From Sulfuritalea sp. (GTDB taxonomy: Bacteria > Pseudomonadota > Gammaproteobacteria > Burkholderiales > Rhodocyclaceae): a DNA stretch of 64,000 bases. The notes below the pieces were generated by a model. It had not been told where the DNA came from. It did not search any database and was given only the letters and a program-made list of their open reading frames with translations. Location of the stretch: positions 62,001 to 126,000 of the forward strand of contig JADJQA010000010.1 in NCBI GenBank assembly GCA_016712985.1, in the 5' to 3' direction. Numbering within the stretch: the stretch's first letter is position 1; every line of letters starts with the position of its first letter. Shown here in pieces: positions 14,733-24,866 of the stretch. Position numbers and translations under genes: made by a program.

Positions 14733-15814
14733 TGGCAGGCAAAAACGGATCGGGAAGCTGCGTTGTGTCGGACATCGTGGCACCGGGTCGGTGTGGTCGA
14801 TAGGATGGCCTCAGGCGCGAGACTCTGCACCGCCGCCCTGCCCGCTGCGTAGCGCACGGCATCCTGCTGCCAGCCGTCGCCCGGCGCAAGCCGCACCAGT
14901 CTCGCCGAGCGCACGGGGTCATGCGCCGGTTGCCAGTTTTCCAGCAGGCTTGCCACGGAATCCGGCGCATTGCACACCAGCAGCACGTCGCAACCGGCGC
15001 TCCAGGCGGCCTCCGCGCGCTGGACCATGCCACCGGCGACACTGGCGCCTTCCATCGACAGATCGTCGCTGAAAATCACGCCATCAAACCCGAACTCCCT
15101 GCGCAACATGGTGAGCCACACCGGCGAAAAACCGGCGGGACGGGAATCGACCTGGGGATAGATGACATGCGCCGGCATCACGGCATCGAGCCTGAGATGC
15201 CGATAGGGTTGCAGGTCGGGCGCCATCTCGGCAAGACTGCGTTCATCGACCGGAATCGCCAGGTGCGAGTCTGCCACGACCCAGCCGTGACCGGGGAAGT
15301 GCTTGCCGCAGCAGCCCATGCCGGCGGTACGCAGGCCGTCGATCAGGGCGCCGGCCAGGTCCGTAACCGCCACCGGGTCGCGGTGAAACGCACGGTCGCC
15401 GATGACGCCGCTGGGGCCCCAGTCGAGATCGAGTACCGGCGTAAAGGAAAAATCCACACCGCATGCACGGAGTTCCGCCGCCAGCAGATAGCCGATGTCG
15501 GCTGCCGCGGCGCGCGCCGCCGCGACATCGCGATCCCACAGTTCACCGAGGCGGCGCATCGCCGGTACCGGGGTGAATCCGTCGCGACAGCGCTGCACCA
15601 GCCCGCCTTCGTGATCGATGGCAATCGGCAGCGCCGGCGAACGCAGCCCATGGATGTCCGCGCACAGCGCCGTGAGCTGACCCGTGTCGCGGTAATTGCG
15701 GGCGAACAGGATGACGCCGCCGACCAGCGGATGGGCGAGGCGTTCGCGATCGAGTTCAGACAGTTGGAGACCGGCGATGTCGATCATCAGCGGACCGAGT
15801 GGAATGGTGTTCAT
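14729..15814 (-). CDS. nagZ: Beta-N-acetylhexosaminidase
   Basis: A 361-residue cytoplasmic glycoside hydrolase family 3 enzyme that removes GlcNAc from peptidoglycan turnover fragments. Seen: IDHEGGLVQRCRDGFT (substrate-binding loop; most relatives have DQEGGRVQR), KHFPGHGWVVADSHLAIP (the catalytic His/Asp loop) and VIFSDDLSMEGASVAGG with the nucleophile Asp. The usual KHFPGHG-D/A-x-x-x-D-SH pattern is present. Length fits the family; the last ~30 residues are less conserved. Start and stop overlap acpS and the oxidoreductase-like gene by four bases each. It acts in cell-wall recycling. Confidence 0.93.
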   Translation of the reverse strand: MNTIPLGPLMIDIAGLQLSELDRERLAHPLVGGVILFARNYRDTGQLTALCADIHGLRSPALPIAIDHEGGLVQRCRDGFTPVPAMRRLGELWDRDVAAARAAAADIGYLLAAELRACGVDFSFTPVLDLDWGPSGVIGDRAFHRDPVAVTDLAGALIDGLRTAGMGCCGKHFPGHGWVVADSHLAIPVDERSLAEMAPDLQPYRHLRLDAVMPAHVIYPQVDSRPAGFSPVWLTMLRREFGFDGVIFSDDLSMEGASVAGGMVQRAEAAWSAGCDVLLVCNAPDSVASLLENWQPAHDPVRSARLVRLAPGDGWQQDAVRYAAGRAAVQSLAPEAILSTTPTRCHDVRHNAASRSVFACQ

Positions 15815-16188
15815 GGCGTTTCCAGGATGACGAAGGCAACGGCGTAGTCCTGCTCGTCGCTGATGGAAAGGTGGCTGACAAGGCCGCGTTCCGCAAGGTG
15901 GGCGGCGAGCTTCGGGGCAAAGACGAAGCCGGGCTTGCCGAGTTCGTCATGGCTGATCGCGATGGCGGGCAGCAGCAGCGGGCGCGTACCCCCGTGCCAA
16001 AGGGCTTTGCCCAGCGCTTCCTTGGCGGCAAAGCGCTTGGCGAGGAAGCGCGCCGGATGATTGCTGCCGCGACACGCCGCGCGCTCGTCCGGCGCCAGCA
16101 GCTTCTCCAGGCCGCGCTCGCCGTGACGTTGCCAGTAGTCGGCCATGCGCGCCACGGCAACGATGTCGGTGCCGATGCCGTGGATCAT
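15811..16188 (-). CDS. acpS: Holo-[acyl-carrier-protein] synthase
   Basis: A 125-residue AcpS: the start MIHGIGTDIVAVARM contains the metal-binding GTDIV motif, and FLAKRFAAKEALGKALW holds the conserved FAxKEAxxKA helix that binds Mg2+ and CoA. It transfers 4'-phosphopantetheine from CoA to a serine of AcpP, whose gene (57544) is also in this window. It overlaps pdxJ and nagZ by ATGA on both sides, confirming the start. Pairing pdxJ-acpS is normal for Proteobacteria. Confidence 0.95.
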   Translation of the reverse strand: MIHGIGTDIVAVARMADYWQRHGERGLEKLLAPDERAACRGSNHPARFLAKRFAAKEALGKALWHGGTRPLLLPAIAISHDELGKPGFVFAPKLAAHLAERGLVSHLSISDEQDYAVAFVILETP

Positions 16189-16934
16189 CGGCGCTGCGCT
16201 TCCCGCATCAGGCGCTTCATTTCCGCCACGGCTTCGCGCATGCCGACGAAGATCGCGCGGCTGACGATGGCGTGGCCGATATGCAGCTCACGAATGCCGG
16301 GCAATGCCGCCACCGGCTGCACGTTGACGTAATTCAACGCATGGCCGGCGTTGAAGCGCATGCCGGCGGCACGCACCGCGGCGCCGGCCAGGCGTACCTT
16401 GTCCAGTTCGGCCAGCACCGGCGGGCTTTCGGCATCGCGGCCGCCGCCGTAGAAGGCATGGGCATAGGGCCCGGTGTGGATTTCGCAGACGCGCACGCCG
16501 ATGCGCGCGGCTGCCTCGACCTGCGGCAGTTCGGCATCGATGAAGGCACTGGTGATGATGCCGGCATCGGCCAGCCGCGCCACGACCTCGCGCAAACGTG
16601 CCTCCTGGCCGGCGACATCCAGCCCGCCTTCGGTGGTGACCTCGTGCCGGCCCTCGGGAACCAGCATGGCCATCTCGGGCCTGATCCTGCAGGCGATGCC
16701 GACCATCTCGTCGGTGGCGGCCATTTCGAGATTGAGCTTGATGTGGGTCAGCTCGCGCAGGCGTTGCACGTCCCTGTCCTGGATGTGGCGACGGTCTTCG
16801 CGCAGATGCACGGTAATGCCGTCGGCACCCCCGAGATGCGCTTCGACGGCTGCCCATACCGGATCCGGTTCGTGGGTTTTTCTGGCCTCGCGCACGGTGG
16901 CCACGTGGTCTATGTTTACGCCTAGTTCGATCAT
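16185..16934 (-). CDS. pdxJ: Pyridoxine 5'-phosphate synthase
   Basis: A 249-residue TIM-barrel enzyme that condenses 1-deoxyxylulose 5-phosphate with 3-amino-2-oxopropyl phosphate to make pyridoxine 5'-phosphate. The start MIELGVNIDHVATVREARKT, HLREDRRHIQDRDV and the phosphate-binding end NAGHALNYVNV ... LHIGHAIVSRAI are all typical. ATG 16934 is chosen over the upstream in-frame codon because GGAGGA lies 3 bases before it and homology begins there; this site belongs to a GC-rich intergenic repeat. It overlaps acpS. Confidence 0.95.
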   Translation of the reverse strand: MIELGVNIDHVATVREARKTHEPDPVWAAVEAHLGGADGITVHLREDRRHIQDRDVQRLRELTHIKLNLEMAATDEMVGIACRIRPEMAMLVPEGRHEVTTEGGLDVAGQEARLREVVARLADAGIITSAFIDAELPQVEAAARIGVRVCEIHTGPYAHAFYGGGRDAESPPVLAELDKVRLAGAAVRAAGMRFNAGHALNYVNVQPVAALPGIRELHIGHAIVSRAIFVGMREAVAEMKRLMREAQRR

Positions 16935-16939
16935 GGTTC

Positions 16940-16966
16940 CTCCGCCGGGCCGCCCCAAGGAGGGAC
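16940..16966. repeat. GC-rich intergenic repeat (copy 2) supplying the pdxJ ribosome binding site
   Basis: The same core as at 4652-4680 (GCCGGGCCGCCCCAAGGAGG). On the minus strand its edge gives GGAGGA just before the pdxJ ATG. The remaining 140 bases up to recO hold an imperfect hairpin around CCCCTTTTCTCGG / CCGGAACTAAAAGGGG and no gene. Confidence 0.6.
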
Positions 16967-17103
16967 AGCCAACACATGGAGCGGGCGCAGCCCGCGAACA
17001 ATCGTCACCCCTTTTCTCGGAAAGCGCGCCAGCGCTTCAGAGAAGGCTAATGCCTGCACAGCAGGCGTTACGCCGGAACTAAAAGGGGCTGAGGGAAAAG
17101 TAG

Positions 17104-17870
17104 TCATAGCTCCTGCAATTCCATGAACACGCGCCGCGACTGCAGCGGTTTGCCGCCCAGGTGATGTGCGATCAACTGGCGCATCAGCCGTCTGCTCTCG
17201 AGCCGCGTGCGCGGATCGGAATAATCGTCCGCCGCCATGTCGAGCAGCGTCTTGCCGCACAGGCCGGGCGCCTCGCCATTTTCGGGCAGGATGTGCCTTG
17301 TGCTTGGCCCCGCAGCGAACGATTCTGGACCGCGCCCGCTCGTGCCACCGGACCGCGTTCGATCAGGTAGATGTATTCGCCTTGCGGCACCACCGGCAGG
17401 CCTGTCTGCATATCGACATCGAGTGTCAGACCGTAACCGATTTCCTTCAACAGGGTCTTCTCGAAGCGGCGCAGTTCCGGTGCATCGGCGCCGCCCGAGG
17501 CCAGCGCGTGCAAGGCCGCCGCATAGGCGTCGAACAGTGCGCCGTGGGCGTCCTCGCGCGGCAGCATCTTGAGCAGCAATTCATTGAGATAGTAGCCGAG
17601 CAACAGGCAGCGGCCGCCCAGCAGGGGCATGCCGCCGAGCCATTCTGCCCGGGCCAGGGTCTTGACCTCGCCACCGCCGAACCAGCCGAGCTCCAGCGGC
17701 TGAAACGACATCAGCATGCCGCGCATCGCGGAACGCGGCCGTCTGGCACCGCGTGCCAGCAGCGGCACGCGGCCGTGATCACGGGTGAACACATCGACCA
17801 CCAGACTGGTCTCGCTGTAGGGATGCAGATGCAGCACATAGGCCGCCTGGCCGTCGACGCGCTTGCCCAT
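17104..17870 (-). pseudogene. recO: DNA repair protein RecO, frameshifted in its C-terminal third
   Basis: The first ~180 residues are a normal RecO: an OB-fold start (QAAYVLHLHPYSETSLVVDV, VPLLARGARRPRSAMRG) and the helical core (LLLGYYLNELLLKMLPRED). A single-base shift near 17310-17330 breaks the frame; the expected end (PGLCGKTLLDMAADDYSDPR, then SRRLMRQLIAHHLGGKPLQS and RRVFMELQEL) is intact in another frame to 17104. RecO anneals DNA and loads RecA with RecF/RecR. The conserved tail argues for a sequence error rather than loss. It lies downstream of era, separated by a mini-element. Confidence 0.85.
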
Positions 17871-17876
17871 GATGTC

Positions 17877-18022
17877 AAAACTTGTGAAGAAATCGTAGCG
17901 AGCGGGCCGCAGCGGGGTGCGGCCGGAGCGCAGCTACCGGAATGTACGTCGTTGTACATGAGGATAGCGAGCACCGCCCAAGCCCCGATCCGGCACGCGC
18001 AGTAGATTTATTCACAAGTTTT
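17877..18022. mobile_element. 146-bp mini-element with ~18-bp terminal inverted repeats
   Basis: The ends AAAACTTGTGAA (17877) and TTCACAAGTTTT (18011-18022) are perfect reverse complements; the next six bases match at five. Inside is a perfect palindrome ATGTAC-GTCGTT-GTACAT (about 17941-17958) and a GC-rich imperfect hairpin. It has no gene and sits exactly between recO and era, its right end overlapping the era stop codon. It resembles non-autonomous intergenic repeats (MITE or REP class). Confidence 0.7.
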
Positions 18023-18909
18023 CAGCCATAGCCCAGGCTCTTCAGGGCACGCTCATCGTCGGCCCAGCCGCCCTTGACCTTGACCCAGGTCTCCAGCCAG
18101 ACCTTGCCGCCGAACAGGGTCTCCATTTCCTTGCGCGCGTCCGTCGAGATGCGCTTCAGCCGCTGCCCGGCCTTGCCAATAACGATGGCGCGATGCCCCG
18201 CCTTGTCGACGATCACCGCGGCATGGATGCGGCGCAACTCGCCTTCCTGCTCGAACCTCTCGATTTCCACCGCGATGCCGTAGGGCAATTCCTCACCCAG
18301 ATTGCGAAACAGCTTTTCACGCAATATCTCGGCGGCCATGAAGCGCTCGGAACGGTCGGTAATGTCATCCGCAGCAAACACTGGCGGCGCCAGCGGCAGG
18401 TAGCGCGCGATGGCGGTCAGCAATTCATCGGTGCCCAGTCCCTTTTCCGCCGACAGCGGCACCACTTCGGCAAACTCATGCAGCACCGCGACCCGTGCGA
18501 TGAACGGCAGCAGCTCGGCCTTGTCGGCGAGCCGGTCGATCTTGTTGATCACCAGCACCACCGGCTGGTCGGCCGGCAGCATCCGCACGATCTCGGTTTC
18601 GCCGGCGCCCCAGCGCCCTGCTTCGACCACCAGCAGGATCACATCGACATCGGCAAACGTCGACGTCACACTGCGGTTCATCAGCCGGTTGAGCGCGTTT
18701 TTGTGCGTCATCTGGAATCCAGGCGTGTCGACGAAGATGAACTGGGCATCAGCGGTGGTCAGCACGCCGTGGATGCAATGCCGGGTGGTCTGGGCCTTCT
18801 TCGAGGTGATGCTGACCTTGGCGCCGACCAGGCGGTTGGTCAGGGTCGATTTGCCGACATTGGGGCGGCCGATGACCGCCAGGTAGCCGGTACGAAATGC
18901 TGCACTCAT
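18022..18909 (-). CDS. era: GTPase Era
   Basis: A 295-residue ribosome-assembly GTPase. G1 GRPNVGKSTLTNRLVG, G3 DTPGF, G4 VINKIDR and G5 PLSAEKG are all seen, followed by a C-terminal KH domain (AIVIGKAGQRLKRISTDARK) that binds the 3' end of 16S rRNA. The start MSAAFRTGYLAVIG at 18909 is chosen because it overlaps the rnc stop by four bases; longer upstream readings come from rnc. The rnc-era order is standard. Confidence 0.96.
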   Translation of the reverse strand: MSAAFRTGYLAVIGRPNVGKSTLTNRLVGAKVSITSKKAQTTRHCIHGVLTTADAQFIFVDTPGFQMTHKNALNRLMNRSVTSTFADVDVILLVVEAGRWGAGETEIVRMLPADQPVVLVINKIDRLADKAELLPFIARVAVLHEFAEVVPLSAEKGLGTDELLTAIARYLPLAPPVFAADDITDRSERFMAAEILREKLFRNLGEELPYGIAVEIERFEQEGELRRIHAAVIVDKAGHRAIVIGKAGQRLKRISTDARKEMETLFGGKVWLETWVKVKGGWADDERALKSLGYG

Positions 18910-19573
18910 GGCTTGATCTCCGCCATCGCCCGCTGTGCCGCCTGCTGCTCGGCAACGCGCCTGCTGCGACCGGTACCCAACGTCCTGACCGAGAGTCCCG
19001 GAAGCACGCATTCGACGTCGAATTCCTTGGCATGGTCATCACCACGGGTGGCCGCGAGGCTGTATACCGGGCCCGGCAGGCGGCGCTGATGGAGTATCTC
19101 CTGCAATGCCGTTTTGGGGTCCTTGCCGACGTCGCCCGGATCGATCCTGGCAATCGCCGCTGCGTGAAGCGATGAAATGACCTGATGGGCACGATCAAAG
19201 CCGCCATCGAGAAAGATCGCGCCAAAGATTGCCTCCAGCGCATCGGACAAGACCGCCGGACTCTTTGCACTGCCGCTCATCAAGGCGTTCTTGTCGAGCA
19301 GGAGAAACTCCCCGATGCCGAGGCCGGTGGCGATCTCCGCAAGCGCCGCCTGGCGCACCAGACCGACTCGCAGGAGATGCAATTGCCCCTCTTTCAGCAG
19401 CGGGAAGCAGCGATAGAGATTGTCGGCAATGACGCATTGAGTACCGAGTCGCCGAGAAACTCGAGGCGCTCGTTGTTTGGAGTCCCGTATCCGCGGTGAG
19501 TCAACGCCTGGCGCAACAACTCCGGCTGGGAAAAATCATATCCAAGCCCGGCTTGCAGACGCCCGAAGCTCAT
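18906..19573 (-). pseudogene. rnc: Ribonuclease III, one-base frameshift
   Basis: The start at 19573 overlaps the previous gene (ATGA) and reads MSFGRLQAGLGYDFSQPELL, then ALTHRGYGTPNNERLEFLGD, which contains the catalytic NERLEFLGDSVL signature. A base is missing at about 19430; the frame continues as VIADNLYRCFPLLKEGQLHL, then the second acidic motif (DALEAIFGAIFLDGG) and the double-stranded-RNA-binding domain (DPKTALQEILHQRRLPGPVY) to 18906. RNase III processes rRNA precursors. Both catalytic motifs and both coupled ends are intact, so the missing base looks like a sequencing error; strictly as read, the enzyme is split. Confidence 0.88.
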
Positions 19574-19930
19574 TTCTTGGCGCTGCTGCCCTCGAAATCG
19601 AAGACCAGGCTGGCGTTGCCGAACAGTGGCACCTTCGAGGTGTACTCGAAGGAGATGACCAGTTCGTTGCCTTCCTTGGTGACCTGGATATCCTCAGGCG
19701 TGACACTCTTCACATCATCCATGTCGGCACGCTTGCCAAACGCTGTGCGCACCTGCGAAACCGAAGCGTCCTTGAGGCTGCTGTCGGCGGCAGTGCCCTT
19801 GACCGCCTTGGAGCAGGTTGCCGTACTCGATCCAGGGCGGCACGGCCTTCATCGCCAACAGGGCCACCAAGGCGAGAACAACGCCGCCGATCATCAGACC
19901 GTTCAGACTGATACCACGCTGAAGTTTCAT
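19570..19930 (-). pseudogene. DUF4845 membrane-anchored protein, one-base frameshift
   Basis: A small protein with an N-terminal membrane segment (GLMIGGVVLALVALLAMKAV) and a short periplasmic domain (VRTAFGKRADMDDVKSVTPE, LVISFEYTSKVPLFGNASLV). An extra C near 19812 splits it into two frames; without it the protein would be about 119 residues. DUF4845 proteins lie between lepB and rnc in Betaproteobacteria, as here; the function is unknown. It starts 9 bases after lepB and its stop overlaps rnc. Confidence 0.8.
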
Positions 19931-19938
19931 GTTATCCC

Positions 19939-20723
19939 CTAGTGAAACGGGCCGATCCGTTTCAGATCGCCAAAATTGAACCAGATGAAGAACGCCTTGC
20001 CAACCAGATTTTCGTCGGGAACAAAGCCCCAGAAACGGCTGTCCTGCGAATTGTCGCGATTGTCACCCATCATGAAGTAGTGTCCGGCCGGAACCTCGCA
20101 GCTTACGCCTTCGCTATTGTAGTGACATTTATCTTCATGCGGAAACCGGGCGATTTGTCGAACAAAGGAAGGCGCCTCGGCTTCAACCAGGATGTGGTGC
20201 CCGACGCCGGACAGGGTCTCGATGAAACGGGGCGTATAGAACAGACGGTCACGGTCAAGGTAGTCCTCGGTCTTGCTTTGCGACATCTCCTGCCCGTTGA
20301 TGCTCAGCTTCTTGTTCCGATAGACCACCTTGTCGCCCGGCAGGCCGACCACGCGCTTTATGTAGTCTAGCGACGGATCCGGCGGGTAGCGAAACACCAC
20401 CACATCGCCCCGTTGCGGCGAGTTGAGTTCGACGATCTTCTTGTTGATCACCGGCAGGCGCACGCCATAGGTGTACTTGTTCACCAGAATGAAATCGCCC
20501 ACCAGCAGGGTCGGAATCATCGAGCCGGAAGGGATCTTGAAGGGTTCGACGAGAAACGAACGCAGCAGAAAAACCGCAAGAATGACGGGGAAAAAGCTGC
20601 CGCCGTACTCCACCCACCAGGGATCCCTGGCATCGGCGGGCCGCTTCTTCCTTGCCCAGAAGCGATCGAACGCCCAAACCACGCCGGTGACAACCACGAG
20701 TACGAAAAGTATCAGGGCAAAGT

Positions 20724-20727
<4 letters not shown>
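19939..20727 (-). CDS. lepB: Signal peptidase I
   Basis: A 262-residue inner-membrane protease that removes signal peptides. N-terminal membrane segments (MNFALILFVLVVVTGVVWAF and FFPVILAVFLLRSFLV) precede box B, PSGSMIPTLLVGD, with the catalytic Ser, box D YIKRVVGLPGDKVVYR with the general-base Lys, and box E GDNRDNSQDSRFWGFVP. It is complete. It overlaps the lepA stop by four bases, the classic lepA-lepB operon. Confidence 0.96.
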
Positions 20728-22517
<1,790 letters not shown>

Positions 22518-22762
22518 GCGGTTTCTTGTGGACTCAAGCCGTCCATTAACTTCCAATAACATCTACAACGGCATGATTAAAAGCATTATTTCCTTAGAAG
22601 GCGAGCCTTCTTGATCTGCTACCAGCCAACCAGAAAGCGGGTAGTTTGCGGGTAGCTAATTTTTCGGCAAAACAGTCTACCCTCAATACCGCCAAAACCT
22701 TGTAGCGGTGGGATTCGACGAGTTTCGCTGGAACGGTCGGAGTGCCCATTGGAGGAACAGCA

Positions 22763-23677
22763 ATGTTGACCGATACACGGATCCGCAACACCAAGCCCGG
22801 CACCAAGGCTAAGAAGCTTTCAGACAGCCAACGATTATATCTTGAAGTCACTCCAGCCGGAGGGCGGCTTTGGCGCTATCGTTTTCGCCTGGATGGCTCG
22901 GAGAAGGCCTTCGTCATCGGAAAATACCCCGAAATCGGACTGGCGGAAGCTCGGGAACAACGCAACGCTGCTCGTAAGCTGGTGTCACAGGGCCTCAACC
23001 CGACGCACAGCCGCAAGCTGGATCAGATCAAGCGCCAAAACGAGAATGCCAACACTTTCGAGGCCGTGGGATCGGAATGGTTCGAGACGACACGCAAGAA
23101 ATGGACATCGGAATATTCCGGAAAAGTGGATTCGTTGCTGCGAAAAGACCTGTTCTCAAAGGTGGGGCCTTTCCCGATACGATCGATTACTGCCCCGGCA
23201 CTTGTGGATGTGCTCCGGCGTTTCGAAGCAAGGGGGGCTCCGACGCAAGCGTTGCTCGTAAGACAGTTGATCTCCAGCGTCTTCCGTCAGGCGATCATTG
23301 CCTAACGCGCGGACAACGATCCGGCGGCGCCATTGAAAGGCATCATCGCCCGGCGCCAAGTCGAGCACCGCAGGCATTTGGACAAAAGGGACATACCCGG
23401 CTTCCTCTTGGCTTTGGAAGACTACACGGGACAGCGCCAAACAGTCATCGCGGTGAAATTATTGATGTTGACTGCTGTCCGGCCGGGAGAGTTATGCGAA
23501 GCACTTTGGTCCGAGTTTTATGCCGAGGAATGCGAATGGCGCATCCCGGCGGCACGCATGAAGATAGGGGTCCAGCATATCGTGCCACTATCCAGGCAGG
23601 TTCTTGCGCTCCTTGAGGAACCGAGGCAGATCACAGGCGACGGCAAATTCCTGTTCTCGGCATCTCGGGTGCTATAA
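22763..23677 (+). pseudogene. P4-type tyrosine integrase, stop codon in frame and C-terminus missing
   Basis: A DUF4102-type N-terminal arm-binding domain (MLTDTRIRNTKPGTKAKKLS, LYLEVTPAGGRLWRYRF) and core-binding domain are followed by a TAA at 23303-23305 inside the normally continuous ...FRQAIIA-RADNDPAAPLKG segment. The frame then continues with KLLMLTAVRPGELCEALW, which holds the first catalytic Arg, and ends early at SASRVL. The HxxR box and the nucleophile Tyr are absent. The gene has a strong site (GGAGG) and points into the island from the lepA side, as integrases at element edges do. It cannot excise the island itself. Confidence 0.85.
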
Positions 23678-23950
23678 GCAGCATCTACGAGCGCCGTTCT
23701 CCGCAGAACATCAACGGTTCGACCCGCCACCCCTGCTACCCTCGCTACTTCTGCTGCCGATCAGCGCTCACGCCGGGCAACGGTAGCAAGAGTGGCAACA
23801 GTAGCAGCACCGTCCGATGTCGAAATACTCTGGTCCACGGTCATTCCCGATCCATCAGCAACATCGGGTTTGTCGCCACACACCGCCGTGGCCCGTCTTC
23901 CTCCCTCCTTGCCCGCCCTCGCTCGGCGAGGATGATCGCTTCCGCCGTCC
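23678..23950. other. Integrase-downstream stretch without a recognisable gene
   Basis: About 270 bases with repeated GCTAC/GTAGC-rich low-complexity sequence, for example GGTAGCAAGAGTGGCAACAG. A plus-strand reading rich in Ala/Thr/Val (ATPATLATSAAD) resembles low-complexity tails in mobile-element proteins but cannot be assigned. I see no complete gene, tRNA or attachment repeat. Confidence 0.3.
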
Positions 23951-23959
23951 GTCGGGCGC

Positions 23960-24156
23960 TGGCCCCCTACGCCTTGGCGCGAAGCGCTCCGCCGGCGTCA
24001 ACCCGTGCACGATGTCGCAGCGCCAGGATTCCCAGCCCCTGCCATCGCGCCAGTTCTCCAGTCCGCCGGCAGGAACGCCGTCCAGGTGGAGCAGGTAGGC
24101 CGCATCGCCCTTTTCGTTCTTGCCCGCGGCATCCCAGTCGGCGTCTCGGTGATATA
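23960..24156 (-). pseudogene. Fragment of a phage/plasmid-type primase (toprim) protein
   Basis: On the minus strand the residues HRDADWDAAGKNEKGDAAYL, then HLDGVPAGGLENWRDGRGW and ESWRCDIVHGLTPAE resemble a conserved N-terminal region of the primase/toprim proteins in P4-like satellites and conjugative elements (…YxLHLDGIPAGGFENWRDG...WRxDIxxxLTPAE...). Both ends are lost and the reading degenerates after TPAERFA. With the neighbouring P4-type integrase it indicates the relic of a replicating mobile element. The identification rests on pattern memory, so moderate. Confidence 0.5.
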
Positions 24157-24217
24157 GACTGAATGCGGTTCTCGCAATTGGTGCCCGGACCACCAACCGC
24201 AATTGCCAGGAGGCCGC

Positions 24218-24763
24218 ATGAGCCGCATCATGATCGTTGACGACGAGCAGGGGGTCCTCAATGCCTTGCGCCGCCTGTTGTCGCGCGCGCCCTGCGCCTA
24301 TGGCCGCCTGGTATATGCACTCGAAGTCGAGACCTTCGATTCGCCGCTGGCCGCGCTGGATCGCGCGCGCGCGGCGCCCTTCGATCTGGTCCTGTCCGAT
24401 TACCACATGCCGCGGATGAACGGCGTGGAATTTCTCAGGCAAATCGCGGAAATACAGCCCGACGCGGCGCGCATGGTCCTGTCGGGATGCAGCGACATCA
24501 ACCTGATCAACCAGTCGATTCACGGCGCGGATATCTTCGGCATGTTGCCCAAGCCGTGGAACGACTATTTCCTGATGTCGATGATCGCCCAGGCCCTCAA
24601 TCATCGCGATCTGGTGCTGGAAAATCGCGCGCTTGCCGGCAAGGCGGCGGACCCTCGCGCGGAGGCCTCGCCGGCAATTCCGGTGGCGGCGGTGCAATGG
24701 GGGCCGGACGGTTCCATGGTGTTCGAAGACGCGGCCTCGGCCACGGGCGCGAACAAGACATAG
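24218..24763 (+). CDS. Response regulator, receiver domain only (RpfG-like receiver)
   Basis: A 181-residue protein. The receiver has the acidic pair in IMIVDDEQG, the phospho-acceptor Asp in FDLVLSDYHMPRMNGVEFL, the switch Thr/Ser region at MVLSGCSD and the Lys in MLPKPWND. The KPW signature and spacing resemble receivers of RpfG/HD-GYP proteins, but no HD-GYP domain follows; a short tail (VAAVQWGPDGSMVFED) ends the protein. ATG 24218 is preceded by CAGGAGG. Two direct copies of CGCAATTG, 25 bases apart, lie upstream. It probably works with the HD-GYP proteins next door. Confidence 0.82.
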   Translation: MSRIMIVDDEQGVLNALRRLLSRAPCAYGRLVYALEVETFDSPLAALDRARAAPFDLVLSDYHMPRMNGVEFLRQIAEIQPDAARMVLSGCSDINLINQSIHGADIFGMLPKPWNDYFLMSMIAQALNHRDLVLENRALAGKAADPRAEASPAIPVAAVQWGPDGSMVFEDAASATGANKT

Positions 24764-24783
24764 GGAAACGCTGACCAAGTCCA

Positions 24784-24860
24784 AATTCGTCATTCCGGCG
24801 AAAGCCGGAAACCAGTTTTTTTCAAGCATCTGGACACCGGCCTTCGCCGGTGTGACGGGC
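24784..24860. repeat. Palindromic intergenic repeat between convergent genes
   Basis: Two arms, each a small hairpin (CCGGCGAAAGCCGG and CCGGCCTTCGCCGG), face one another: GTCATTCCGG ... ACCAG and CTGGACACCGG ... GTGTGACGG. It is the short form of the repeat inside the 199-bp elements. It lies between convergent genes and could also work as a bidirectional terminator. Confidence 0.6.
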
Positions 24861-24866
24861 TAAACC

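Noticed and set aside
19430..19440. Programmed frameshifting in rnc
   Set aside because: There is no slippery heptamer with a downstream structure, and similar one-base breaks occur in many unrelated genes.
22518..22762. An attachment site or tRNA between lepA and the integrase
   Set aside because: I see no tRNA fold, and the short direct repeat GCGGGTAG does not recur at the other edge of the island.
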